A stretch of 22,742 nucleotides of DNA from Candidatus Poseidoniaceae archaeon. Its GTDB lineage: Archaea; Thermoplasmatota; Poseidoniia; Poseidoniales; Poseidoniaceae. Under the pieces are notes generated by a model. That model was not told where the DNA came from and did not search any database. It saw only the letters and a list, made by a program, of their open reading frames with translations. The stretch lies in contig JAKURJ010000012.1 of NCBI GenBank assembly GCA_022452125.1, forward strand, positions 1-22,742, given 5' to 3'. Positions 1-7,463 of this stretch are shown here, piece after piece (the first letter of the stretch is position 1; the number at the start of each line of letters is the position of its first letter). The position numbers were made by a program, and so were the translations under genes.

Positions 1-718
1 ACTGCCTGTAAATCGAGGAGAGTACTGCTTTAACCTCGTGGTCCTCTTTGTCAGTAAGTGCTTGCAATTCATTTGCACTACTATTTTTCTCTAGCCATTC
101 CCACCAAGTAACCGGTTTGCCATAGGAGATTCCGACTCTCTTCCAAAGGCGTGGAAGCTTGTGTTTGCTGGGTGTCATAAATTCTCGAGTACCGGTTAAT
201 CCAATCGGGACAACTGGCACATCAGGATATGATGCTGCTAGTCTTGCAATACCTGTCTTTCCAGGAAGTAAGAATGGTGCCTCATCGCGCTTAGACCTCG
301 TTCCTTCAGGGAATATTCCCAGAGCACGTCTGGCATGGAGGACGACAGCAGCACTGGAAAGAGCTTCTGCGCCACCCGTTTCTCTATTTGTTTCAATCTG
401 GCCGGTTGCCCTCATGAATGAACGCAACGCGAAGTTTCGGAAATGCCCATCCTTAGCCAAATAATGTGTTCTTCTGCGTGATGCTAAGATGACAACTAAT
501 GGGTCGACATGTGACAAGTGATTTGCAGCAAGAATAGTAGGCCCTGATTTAGGTACATTTCCGATTCCTCTAATCTTCACCCTGAGTAACATTCTGAAGA
601 AAGGTGCTAATGTCCAGCGCATGAAACCGTATGATGCATCACCGGTAATTCTCGCATCTTTGGGAGTGATCTTCCAATGACTCTCCAAAGCCATCCAAGC
701 ATCTTTGAGTTCACTCAT
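1..718 (-). CDS. PlsC-family 1-acyl-glycerol-phosphate-type acyltransferase, 3' end missing
   Basis: Reading the minus strand from an ATG at 718 gives an open frame to the left edge, so only the N-terminal 239 residues are present. The protein carries the two hallmark blocks of the PlsC/LPLAT family: an HX4D motif in NHLSHVD (about 507-527) and a FPEGTR block (about 299-316), followed by a VPVVPIGLTGT segment typical of the family's later strand. These enzymes transfer an acyl chain to a glycerol-phosphate-type acceptor at the membrane. In archaea with ether lipids the true substrate is unclear, and bacterial-type acyltransferases are known in marine euryarchaea. The start follows MSELKDAW and there is no obvious Shine-Dalgarno site. 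It diverges from the next gene over a short gap that must hold both promoters. The family assignment is firm; the substrate is unknown. Confidence 0.88.
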   Translation of the reverse strand, partial: MSELKDAWMALESHWKITPKDARITGDASYGFMRWTLAPFFRMLLRVKIRGIGNVPKSGPTILAANHLSHVDPLVVILASRRRTHYLAKDGHFRNFALRSFMRATGQIETNRETGGAEALSSAAVVLHARRALGIFPEGTRSKRDEAPFLLPGKTGIARLAASYPDVPVVPIGLTGTREFMTPSKHKLPRLWKRVGISYGKPVTWWEWLEKNSSANELQALTDKEDHEVKAVLSSIYRQ

Positions 719-774
719 TACAACCTTCGAAAGCCTACTAACCTTTGATGATTACCTCATCACGGCTAGAGGGA

Positions 775-2001
775 ATGCTGAAATGCGACCTACTCAGGCA
801 TCTTCACATGCGTATGCTAGTATTGGCGATGTTGCTTTCAGCAATGTTCGCACCTACAGTTCTAGCAGATGTGCAATGGGAAGAAGATGGTTGGTTAGCA
901 ACTATTGGAAAGGAACGTTTGGACAAGGGGGACGAGTTTGGATGTTATGGGATGCCAAATCTAGAATGGAAAGCAGACCCTGGCGCTGTTGCCCTAGAAT
1001 GTAGAGAATACATTGAAGATAGAATAGATGCTTCAAAATGGTCTCCGACTCCTATTTCGACATTTACTCCAAGCGATTTAACAGCTGCTCAGCACACGAC
1101 TATTGCAAATCAGGGTTACAGCATCCATGGAGATAATACAGGTCAATCTGCTACAGCTTGGCATTCTGCAGAAAATGAACCTGAAAGGGAATACGATTGG
1201 TATGATTTAGGTCGTAGAGGCGGTTCTCTCGAGAAAGGGATTGCTGACCTTTCAAAATTAGAGTCTGAATTAGATGCTGGTGGCTTGGTCAATATGTACT
1301 GGATTGGGAGGATTCACGACGCTACGGTAAGGCATGATGGCGAGGTAATTGAAATGCTTTCCAACAGGGATGATATTTGGTTCACTACATGGGGTGAAGC
1401 TTTTTCTTATTGGTCCGTAGAGAGGTGTAATAGTTTCAACCATTCATTTTCTAATTCAACTCTATATTTTGAATCGATAGATTCGGTTGCATGCAGAGCG
1501 GCTTCCAATGCTTGGAACATTCCCGTAACCTGGATTGCCAACATATCATCTGCAGATGTAGTTGATTCCAATTTACCCGAATTGGATGTGAGTGATTCAA
1601 ACACCAAAGAAGGGTGGAGGCAAGAAGGTTCATTTCTATATATCAGCGTACTAGCGGGTAATGAAGTCCAATTCAATCTAACTGAAGATGTAGAATATGA
1701 CATTTTGGGGCGAACGAAATTTTTCAACAATAAGAGTGCTGCACTGACCATCGCTGGACATTCAACAACCGAACTTTTCCTATGGTCCAAAAGATTTGAT
1801 GACCATGATTTCTTGAAGTTCACCTGGTTAATATCTCCACGAGGATTGGAGGAGGGTCTTGAATGGTTGCCGTACGCAGGAATTGGAGTTCTGGTTGCCA
1901 GTGTCTCGGGAATCTGGTTATTGCTCAAGAAGGACGCCTTAGCCTATTCTAAGGCCGAAGAGTTGATGCCTGTTGTTGATGGCGGTGATGATGATGAATG
2001 A
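775..2001 (+). CDS. Secreted, C-terminally anchored protein resembling a degenerate polysaccharide deacetylase
   Basis: The protein starts with a signal peptide (core MLVLAMLLSAMFAPTVLA) and ends with one membrane helix (WLPYAGIGVLVASVSGIWLLL) and an acidic tail ending DDDE, so the body should lie outside the cell. Part of the body resembles the later half of a NodB/polysaccharide-deacetylase fold: a STFTPSD...IANQGYSIHGDN stretch where that family has a strand followed by GHEIGSH, and a GEVIEMLSNRDDIWFTTW stretch like the family's terminal 'Wva tw gev' strand and helix. The metal-binding Asp-Asp and His-His sites of active deacetylases are not visible, so I infer a non-catalytic or diverged member. 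The start is uncertain: in-frame starts lie at 745 (TTG), 748, 775, 808 and 814, and 808 gives the tightest signal peptide. The 3' end overlaps trpS by 8 bases. Confidence 0.6.
   Translation: MLKCDLLRHLHMRMLVLAMLLSAMFAPTVLADVQWEEDGWLATIGKERLDKGDEFGCYGMPNLEWKADPGAVALECREYIEDRIDASKWSPTPISTFTPSDLTAAQHTTIANQGYSIHGDNTGQSATAWHSAENEPEREYDWYDLGRRGGSLEKGIADLSKLESELDAGGLVNMYWIGRIHDATVRHDGEVIEMLSNRDDIWFTTWGEAFSYWSVERCNSFNHSFSNSTLYFESIDSVACRAASNAWNIPVTWIANISSADVVDSNLPELDVSDSNTKEGWRQEGSFLYISVLAGNEVQFNLTEDVEYDILGRTKFFNNKSAALTIAGHSTTELFLWSKRFDDHDFLKFTWLISPRGLEEGLEWLPYAGIGVLVASVSGIWLLLKKDALAYSKAEELMPVVDGGDDDE
1981..1988 (+). promoter_or_regulatory. Shine-Dalgarno site that decides the trpS start
   Basis: GGCGGTGA differs by one base from the full archaeal anti-16S complement GGAGGTGA and lies 5 bases before the third ATG of an ATG-ATG-ATG run (1988, 1991, 1994). 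It sits inside the last codons of the upstream gene. This supports 1994 as the start and suggests translational coupling of the two genes. Confidence 0.55.
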
Positions 2002-3361
2002 CGATGTTACCATCGACCCGTGGGGCTCATCCCAATCCACGGATTATTCAAGAATCATCGAAAAGTTCGGTCTTTCCTCAATGGAAGGAGTCACATTGGA
2101 TTCACCTTCAAGACTCCACCGCAGAGGCGTGGTATTTGCTCACAGAGATTTGGATATGATATTAGAGGCTAAGCGCCTTGGAAGTCCGTTTGGTGTTTTG
2201 ACTGGACTTATGCCATCAGGTAGAATGCACCTGGGCCATTCGATGGTTATCGACCAAGTCAAGTGGTTCCAAGAGCAAGGTGGTGACGTGACAATAGCTG
2301 TTGCAGACTTAGAATCGACTGCAACTCGTGGTATTTCTTTAGAAGAAGGTAGGAGAATAGCCAGAGAAGAGTATGTCGCAAACTATGCCGCACTAGGACT
2401 GGACCCTGACAAGACAACCGTATATTTCCAATCAAAGCGCAATGTAGTGCAAAAGTTGGGATTCCAATTGGGTAAGAGGACCAACCTTTCCGAACTTGAA
2501 GCAATTTACGGATTTGATGGCTCAACTAATCTGGCCCACGTTCAAGCACCATTGGTGCAAGCGGGAGATATTCTGCATCCACAGTTAGATGAATACGGTG
2601 GTCTGCGCCCGATTGTGGTGCCTGTAGGAATTGACCAAGACCCTCATCTAAGGTTAACCAGAGGACTTGCGGCCAAGACAAATTGGTTCAATGTTAGTGA
2701 TGCCAAAATGGGTTTGCAAGTCGGAGTTTCAGTTCAAGATGAGAATGCTTCAGCTATGGGGGTAGAACCTAGTGGTAGAGTCAACAAAGATTTGCAAAAA
2801 CAGGTTTTCTCTAGAATTGTTAATGCAATTTCAGGCCTAGGATATTCAGATATAATGTCCAATCCAAAGCACGGTACAGTCAATATTCCTAGTGCTACTG
2901 CCAAAGATAAGGGTGCTATCAGAATTGCATTGCTTGCTCTTGAAAGAGAGATGGGCGGTATGGGACTGTTGGCTCCTTCGAGCACCTATCATCGATTTGC
3001 AGTCGGAATGACTGGTGACAAAATGTCCTCTTCAAAGCCCAAAACCACCCTCTTCTTAGGCGATGATGTTGCAACCGCAGAGAAGAAAATCAAGAAATCG
3101 TTCTCAGGTGGCCAAGCTACTGTTGAGGAACACCGCAGATTAGGCGGAGACCCGGACAAGGATGTTGCATATCAGTACATGATGTATTTCTTCGAAGAGG
3201 ATGATTCATTCCTTGAAGAGATAAACCAAGGATATCGTGCAGGAAAAATCCTTGCTGGTGAAATGAAACAAATGTGCATTGAAAGAGCTACAGAGTGGCT
3301 GACTAATCTCTCAGAGAGGAGAGATGAAACCTCTCGCTTAGTTGAGAAGTTTTTCGAATAA
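1994..3361 (+). CDS. trpS: Tryptophanyl-tRNA synthetase, archaeal type
   Basis: Class I aminoacyl-tRNA synthetase that charges tRNA-Trp with tryptophan in the cytoplasm. The class I signatures are clear: PSGRMHLGH at about residues 74-82 (HIGH motif) and GDKMSSSKP at about 341-349 (KMSKS motif). The block VGIDQDPHLRLTR at about 211-223 separates archaeal/eukaryotic TrpRS from TyrRS, which is the main alternative. With the start at 1994 the product is 455 residues. It is longer than I would expect because some 80 residues (about 237-318) lie between the DQDPH block and the APSSTYHRF segment that normally follows closely. The gene overlaps the preceding secreted protein by 8 bases and its stop codon directly abuts the stop of the convergent aCPSF1/FttA gene, leaving no room for a terminator. 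Confidence 0.93.
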   Translation: MNDDVTIDPWGSSQSTDYSRIIEKFGLSSMEGVTLDSPSRLHRRGVVFAHRDLDMILEAKRLGSPFGVLTGLMPSGRMHLGHSMVIDQVKWFQEQGGDVTIAVADLESTATRGISLEEGRRIAREEYVANYAALGLDPDKTTVYFQSKRNVVQKLGFQLGKRTNLSELEAIYGFDGSTNLAHVQAPLVQAGDILHPQLDEYGGLRPIVVPVGIDQDPHLRLTRGLAAKTNWFNVSDAKMGLQVGVSVQDENASAMGVEPSGRVNKDLQKQVFSRIVNAISGLGYSDIMSNPKHGTVNIPSATAKDKGAIRIALLALEREMGGMGLLAPSSTYHRFAVGMTGDKMSSSKPKTTLFLGDDVATAEKKIKKSFSGGQATVEEHRRLGGDPDKDVAYQYMMYFFEEDDSFLEEINQGYRAGKILAGEMKQMCIERATEWLTNLSERRDETSRLVEKFFE

Positions 3362-5269
3362 TCAAGACAATCTAATTGTCTCTAGATTTTGAGGTGCATA
3401 GGTTCGAACCTTGAATTTCTCACGCAGTGTTCGTCCTAGTTCATTGCACTTGAAGTAGTCCCCATGGTGGCAGATAACATTCTTTGGTCTTGGACTCATA
3501 TTTTCAATTAATTCAAGCAATTGACTTCTGTCTGAATGTCCGCTGAAGCCGTCAATAGTTGCCATTTCACAACCGATTTTTACGATTTCAGTTTGACCAT
3601 TTATGACCATTGGGACTTCACTGAATCCTTTTTGTAATCTCCTTCCAAGTGTACCTTCATCTTGGTAACCGCCGAAACACTGTGAGTTTAGGTTCTCGTT
3701 GGCCCTGTTCTGGAAATAATTCATGACAGGCCCTCCATTCATCATTCCACTTGTTGCAAGAACGATACACGGGCTGCTGTCCATAACAATCGATTCACGC
3801 ATTTCACGTCCTTGGACAGGTCTGAACCATTCACTTGTGAATGGGTTGTTTCCATCATCGGTTAACAGACTCTTCCTCAGGGATTGTGTCAGATAATTTG
3901 GGTGCGATGAGTGGATTGCAGTTGCTTCTTGGATCATTCCATCCAAGTAGACTGGAACGGGTTTAACGGCACCGGATCTAAATAATTCATCAATCGCAAT
4001 CATAACTTCTTGCGAGCGACCTACTGCGAAAACAGGGCAGATTAGTTTCCCACCTCGTTTTATTGTCCTGCTAACAATATCTTGCAATTCTTGTGTTGCT
4101 TCTTCACGACTCGGTTGGAAATCACCAGATGCACCGTAAGTAGATTCGATAACCAGTGTCTCACAGCGCGGGAATCTTGTGTTTGCAGCATCGAAAAGCC
4201 AAGATTTCTCGTATTATTTGTCTCCAGAGAACACGATATTGTGCTTTCCATCTCCAACATGCAGGTGAACTGAGGATGAACCTAGGATGTGTCCTGCATT
4301 GTGGAAAGTTAGTTTCATGTCAGGCGCAATATCGACGGTTTGCCCCCAATCGACATCGATTACGTGCCTCATGCATGTACGAATATCTTCCATGTCATAT
4401 GGCGCACGCTTACCTTCAGCACCACCGACTTTGAGATAGTCAGATTGTAACAGCAACATCATGTCACGAGTTGGTGGAGTACAGTAGACGGGGCCACGGT
4501 ATCCGTATCTGAATAGAACAGGTAACATACCTGCATGGTCTAAGTGGGCGTGAGTAAGGATTACTGCATCCATTTTCTCCATTGGTAATGCCTCTGGGGC
4601 AGTAAAGTAAGGCATAGGGTCAGTGTCGGAAGCAATGTTAACTCCGACATCAATCATCACTCTGCTCTCATTTGAGGTAACCAAGTGGCAAGCTCTACCA
4701 ACTTCTCTGTATGAGCCTAGAGCAGTAGTCCGAACCCAAAAAGAGCCTGGGCGTTTAGGACGGTAAATGTTCAAACCAAAATCTTTCAACAGTTTACGGC
4801 GTTCTTTAGCATGAGATGCACGGTATCCTCTAATGTCATGCATTGTCTTGGAGTAAATTGGCGGAGTTCTCTCGAACTTGACTAGCCAGCCACATTCATC
4901 TCTGATAGCCTTAGCGTTAGCGCCTCTGCGACCGACTGCTTCTCCGGGTTTATTGCAGATTACAGTAACTTCACAGTAACACGCATCAAAGTAAATCGAA
5001 TCAATTCCTGCGACATCCTCAATCAGATTGCGGATGAACTCTTCAGTTTCTGCTTCATCTTTCATGATTGAAGCATGCGGGCGCAAAACAATTCTGCGCT
5101 TGATTTTCTTTGCTATTTGACCAACTAGGCCTTCTCCGCCACCAAATGCATCCGGTGTTGGAGTAATAATTGCAATATCTCCGGCTTCCAAATCGACATC
5201 ATACTGAATGTCCTTTGGAACAATCTTTGCTATCGCATCCTTCATTTCCTTGAAACTAAGTCTCATCAT
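3362..5269 (-). pseudogene. fttA: aCPSF1/FttA transcription termination ribonuclease with an internal in-frame TAA
   Basis: The frame encodes the archaeal KH/beta-CASP nuclease that cleaves nascent RNA and terminates transcription. The order is: KH region about residues 1-150 with GRRG at 113-116; metallo-beta-lactamase core with HAHLDH at 240-245 and HILGS at about 327-331; then the beta-CASP part with VIESTYG, CPVFAVGRSQE, GFSGHSD and CHHGD. A TAA codon at 4214-4216 interrupts the frame at codon 352, right after FSGDK. The same frame then continues for 283 more residues with all expected motifs, so this is a nonsense codon and not a frameshift. Families usually read GD-x-K-Y-E here, so the stop sits where a conserved Lys is expected and one A-to-T change would create it. 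A sequencing error in an essential gene is the simplest explanation. If the stop is real, the product lacks the beta-CASP half. Total length with the stop read through is 635 codons, normal for the family. Confidence 0.92.
4214..4216 (-). other. In-frame TAA nonsense codon inside the aCPSF1/FttA frame
   Basis: On the minus strand the codons read GAC AAA TAA TAC GAG. Positions 4216 and 5269 share the same frame, as does the downstream open stretch to 3362. No ATG in this frame lies close downstream; the nearest plausible restart is a TTG near 4087, already inside the beta-CASP part. Confidence 0.95.
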
Positions 5270-5270
5270 A

Positions 5271-5280
5271 AATCACCTCC
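5271..5280 (-). promoter_or_regulatory. Strong Shine-Dalgarno site for the aCPSF1/FttA gene
   Basis: The minus strand reads GGAGGTGATT just before ATG-ATG (5269 and 5266). It is an essentially perfect complement to the archaeal 16S rRNA 3' end, the best such site in the window, and fixes the start at one of those two adjacent codons. Confidence 0.8.
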
Positions 5281-5303
5281 GGCCCACTGATTGACGTGGT
5301 GAA

Positions 5304-5334
5304 CCTCCTAAGAGGGTCACGGGACTAACCCGTG
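5304..5334 (-). promoter_or_regulatory. Two tandem hairpins in the psmB-fttA spacer
   Basis: The 82-base gap holds a perfect 6-bp stem, CACGGG (5318-5323) with CCCGTG (5329-5334) and a 5-base loop, and next to it a 4-bp stem CCTC (5304-5307) with GAGG (5312-5315) and loop CTAA. In the transcript they lie downstream of psmB and upstream of the fttA ribosome site. They could be an mRNA stabiliser, a processing site or a leader element. There is no following U-run of the bacterial terminator kind. Confidence 0.45.
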
Positions 5335-5351
5335 GGTGGAGTTTGAAAGCC

Positions 5352-5975
5352 TCACTTCTTGAGTACGGCTGCGATTTCGCTCTGCTCGACCGGTACATAT
5401 CCATCTTTCGCTGTAATTACAGCTAGATCCATACCATTTCCGGATGCAGCATCACGCTGGGCAGATGCAGATAATGCACGTGCAGCTAAGGCAACCGCAG
5501 CATCTCTGGTCATGTTTTCTTTGAATCCGTCTTCTAAGACACCATACATGTAAGGCGAACCTGAACCGGTTGCACAATATGAGTCTGGAATTGAACCGCC
5601 AGCAGAGTCGATTGAATATACTGAACCACCTTCGCTGTCGACGCCTACGATGAGCAACTGAACCCAGTGTGGTCTTCCAGAAAGAATGTTCGCAGTTAGA
5701 GTAGCGGCTCCTCTTACTGTCATAGAGTCCCCTCTGCGAAGTTCGAATAGTGAAACTTCAGCAGCCAGAGTGCTTGCCAGAGACTGTTCATGACCGACTA
5801 ATCCTGCGGTAGTCAGTGCTAGGTTGTCTCCAATCTTGAACAATTTTTGCACACTTTTGTTAGCAACGAAGTGACCCATGGTCGCCCTGTGGTCAGCTCC
5901 TACTACTACACCTCCCTTGAAGGTGATACCAACTGTGCTTGTTCCTGTCTTTACTGCGCTTAGACCTTCTTCCAT
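5352..5975 (-). CDS. psmB: Proteasome beta subunit with self-cleaving propeptide
   Basis: Catalytic subunit of the archaeal 20S proteasome. With the start at 5975 the precursor is 207 residues with an 11-residue propeptide ending in TG, followed by Thr12, the mature N-terminal nucleophile (TSTVGI). In mature numbering Asp17 (VGAD) and Lys33 (SVQK) are in place, so it should be an active threonine protease. The frame is open upstream to 6047, but the ATG at 5975 has a GAGGTGAC ribosome site (5979-5986) and gives a propeptide of normal length. The aCPSF1/FttA gene follows on the same strand after 82 bases; from memory the same neighbourhood (beta subunit next to aCPSF1) occurs in methanogens, so this pairing is old. 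The alpha subunit and the ATPase are not in the window. Confidence 0.95.
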   Translation of the reverse strand: MEEGLSAVKTGTSTVGITFKGGVVVGADHRATMGHFVANKSVQKLFKIGDNLALTTAGLVGHEQSLASTLAAEVSLFELRRGDSMTVRGAATLTANILSGRPHWVQLLIVGVDSEGGSVYSIDSAGGSIPDSYCATGSGSPYMYGVLEDGFKENMTRDAAVALAARALSASAQRDAASGNGMDLAVITAKDGYVPVEQSEIAAVLKK

Positions 5976-5978
5976 TTT

Positions 5979-5986
5979 GTCACCTC
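5979..5986 (-). promoter_or_regulatory. Shine-Dalgarno site choosing the psmB start
   Basis: The minus strand reads GAGGTGAC three bases before ATG at 5975. It favours the short propeptide over the upstream in-frame extension to 6047. Confidence 0.6.
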
Positions 5987-6065
5987 GATAGGAGCCCGTC
6001 AAAACAGGCGGGATGTTACGTCCATTCGCGGGACCCTTATCAACCAACCGTCACAGGGCATATTC

Positions 6066-6530
6066 ATGAGCGAAGAGGGTGACAAGCAGACTTCGCTCGA
6101 TTCATTCGCTGGTTCAGCACCAAGAAGGCTAAATTTGCCATCACAAGAGCCAACATTACAGTCCACAAGTAGTTCTGCTCCAACACGTTACCACGACATG
6201 GAAAAATTGTACCCAAATGCTCCCGTTCCTAAAGTGGCTGGAGGATTGGTAATTCACCGAGCAATGCTTCATGACCTTACGGGTGTTCCTCAATTAATGG
6301 ATTGGGTTGCAGATGGCGAGGCAGTAATTGTTAGAATGGAGAAAATGATGAATCGTGAACTTGAATGTCAAACAGCAGTTGAGCGATTGAATCTATTTAT
6401 TGAAAATGACTTAGGCGGTCAGATAATCAGGCTAACTGAAAGTAGATTGATGCTCCTTCCTCCAGGATGCCGTGGAATTAGGGGTCTTGAAGCAGAAGCT
6501 TTCAGCGTCGACCCCTCGGATTTCAGTTAG
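6066..6530 (+). CDS. SepF-like protein (DUF552 family)
   Basis: A 154-residue protein with a disordered polar N-terminal third (Ser/Pro/Thr-rich to about residue 40) and a compact C-terminal domain. The domain runs from VIHRAMLHDLTGVPQLMDWVADGEAVIV through AVERLNLFIENDLGGQIIRL to MLLPPGCRGI. That pattern (strand, helix with a D-x-x-x-I/V-like start, GEAVIV strand, long helix ending GG, strand, then a P-x-G turn) matches the SepF domain. In archaea with FtsZ, SepF tethers the Z-ring to the membrane. The N-terminal amphipathic helix expected for membrane binding is not evident, which is odd. It diverges from psmB and is followed after 8 bases by the ZPR1-like gene, so the two are probably one operon. 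Similarity is judged by eye. Confidence 0.6.
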   Translation: MSEEGDKQTSLDSFAGSAPRRLNLPSQEPTLQSTSSSAPTRYHDMEKLYPNAPVPKVAGGLVIHRAMLHDLTGVPQLMDWVADGEAVIVRMEKMMNRELECQTAVERLNLFIENDLGGQIIRLTESRLMLLPPGCRGIRGLEAEAFSVDPSDFS

Positions 6531-6538
6531 GTGATACA

Positions 6539-7150
6539 ATGGATGTTGTACCTGTAGATGTTCCTTGCCCAGTATGCAAAACCGAAGGACAAGTCGGTAT
6601 GATGACACACGTCGATGAGATTCCATACTTTGGTGAACATACACAAGTTACAGTTCTGTGTAACGCATGTGGCTGGAGACAGACTGATTTCATTCCAGCA
6701 GAAGGGCGAAAACCTGGGGCTTCGACATTAGTAATATCAGAACCCGAGCACCTACACTCTCGAGTTGTTCGCTCATCTTCTTGCACAGTTCGTATTGTAG
6801 AACTGGACTTAGAAGTCAAACCCGGTAGTGCTTCCACTGGCTATGTTTCAAATGTAGAGGGCGTCATTGATAGGTTCATGGATGTGATTATCATGGTCAC
6901 TCGACAAGCCTATGCAGAGGACGCTGAAATGTCTGACATCAAGAAACTGCAGGAAATGCATACTACGCTATTGGAACTGAAAGAAGACCCAATTCCTAAT
7001 TCCATTACTTTGGAACTATTAGATCCAAATGGCCATTCACAAATTCTTCATGCAGATGCTGAATTGAGAGAGTTGACTTCAGAGGAACTTGCAGATTTGC
7101 CAATAGGTCCAGAGTCACCAGTTTTCGATAGTAGTGATTTATCCGAATAA
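6539..7150 (+). CDS. ZPR1-like zinc-finger protein
   Basis: A 203-residue protein with one C4 zinc finger: Cys10-x-x-Cys13 and Cys41-x-x-Cys44, separated by the diagnostic EIPYFGE segment. After it come HSRVVRSSSCTVRIVELDLEV, PGSASTGY and SNVEGVI, the order seen in the ZPR1 domain (finger plus double-stranded beta-helix part). Eukaryotic ZPR1 carries two such modules and acts as a folding chaperone for elongation factor 1A. Archaeal relatives have one module and no settled role, so a link to aEF1A is inference. The start follows a ribosome site (AGGTGAT) that overlaps the stop of the SepF-like gene. The acidic C-terminus ends against the stop of the convergent small membrane protein with no gap. 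Confidence 0.85.
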   Translation: MDVVPVDVPCPVCKTEGQVGMMTHVDEIPYFGEHTQVTVLCNACGWRQTDFIPAEGRKPGASTLVISEPEHLHSRVVRSSSCTVRIVELDLEVKPGSASTGYVSNVEGVIDRFMDVIIMVTRQAYAEDAEMSDIKKLQEMHTTLLELKEDPIPNSITLELLDPNGHSQILHADAELRELTSEELADLPIGPESPVFDSSDLSE

Positions 7151-7438
7151 TCACAGTATGGGGAGTTCAAATCCTGAATCATTAGGGTCTGGTAAGTCCT
7201 CTGCACTAGATTCTATATTTTCTGAAACCTTTCCCTTCGAGCTGCTCACAGGAGTGCTTCCTCGTTGTTTATCTTCGGAAAATGTGATGAACGAAAATAC
7301 TAGAATCAAGAAAATTCCAGAAAGTAAGGTCGCCATTGGAATAACCCAACCAGTGCCACTCATTGTTGACATGCCCAAAGCGGCAATCATCAACAAAGAC
7401 GCCCCCAGCACTAGAATACCCCTAGAATTGCTGGTCAT
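7151..7438 (-). CDS. Small two-helix membrane protein of unknown function
   Basis: A 95-residue protein with two hydrophobic stretches, ILVLGASLLMIAALGM and VIPMATLLSGIFLILVFSFI, joined by a short Gly-rich turn, and a polar, acidic cytoplasmic tail (SSAEDLPDPNDSGFE). The frame extends to a TTG at 7456, but ATG at 7438 is the better start. It is divergent from the arginine decarboxylase homologue with only 25 bases between starts, and its stop abuts that of the ZPR1-like gene. The opposite strand is also open here, but that product would be a low-complexity extension of the decarboxylase, so I take this strand as coding. I do not recognise a family. Confidence 0.6.
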   Translation of the reverse strand: MTSNSRGILVLGASLLMIAALGMSTMSGTGWVIPMATLLSGIFLILVFSFITFSEDKQRGSTPVSSSKGKVSENIESSAEDLPDPNDSGFELPIL

Positions 7439-7463
7439 ACCAATGTCTCGAACCAAGGTGTTG

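Noticed and set aside
1407..1928. A 173-codon open frame on the minus strand
   Set aside because: It lies entirely antisense to the secreted protein gene, has no domain-like pattern, and the plus strand has a signal peptide and membrane anchor.
1978..2003. C/D-box-like GTGATGATGA run as a possible guide RNA
   Set aside because: It lies in the Asp-rich codons at a gene end and the trpS start, and no matching D box with stem was found close by.
3362..5269. Frameshift or two independent genes as an explanation for the split aCPSF1/FttA
   Set aside because: Both halves are in the same frame and the sequence between them continues the family motifs, so it is one gene with a stop codon.
7134..7463. 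Long N-terminal extension of the arginine decarboxylase homologue
   Set aside because: The extra ~110 residues look random, are antisense to a plausible membrane protein, and start inside the ZPR1-like gene; homology begins only after 7464.
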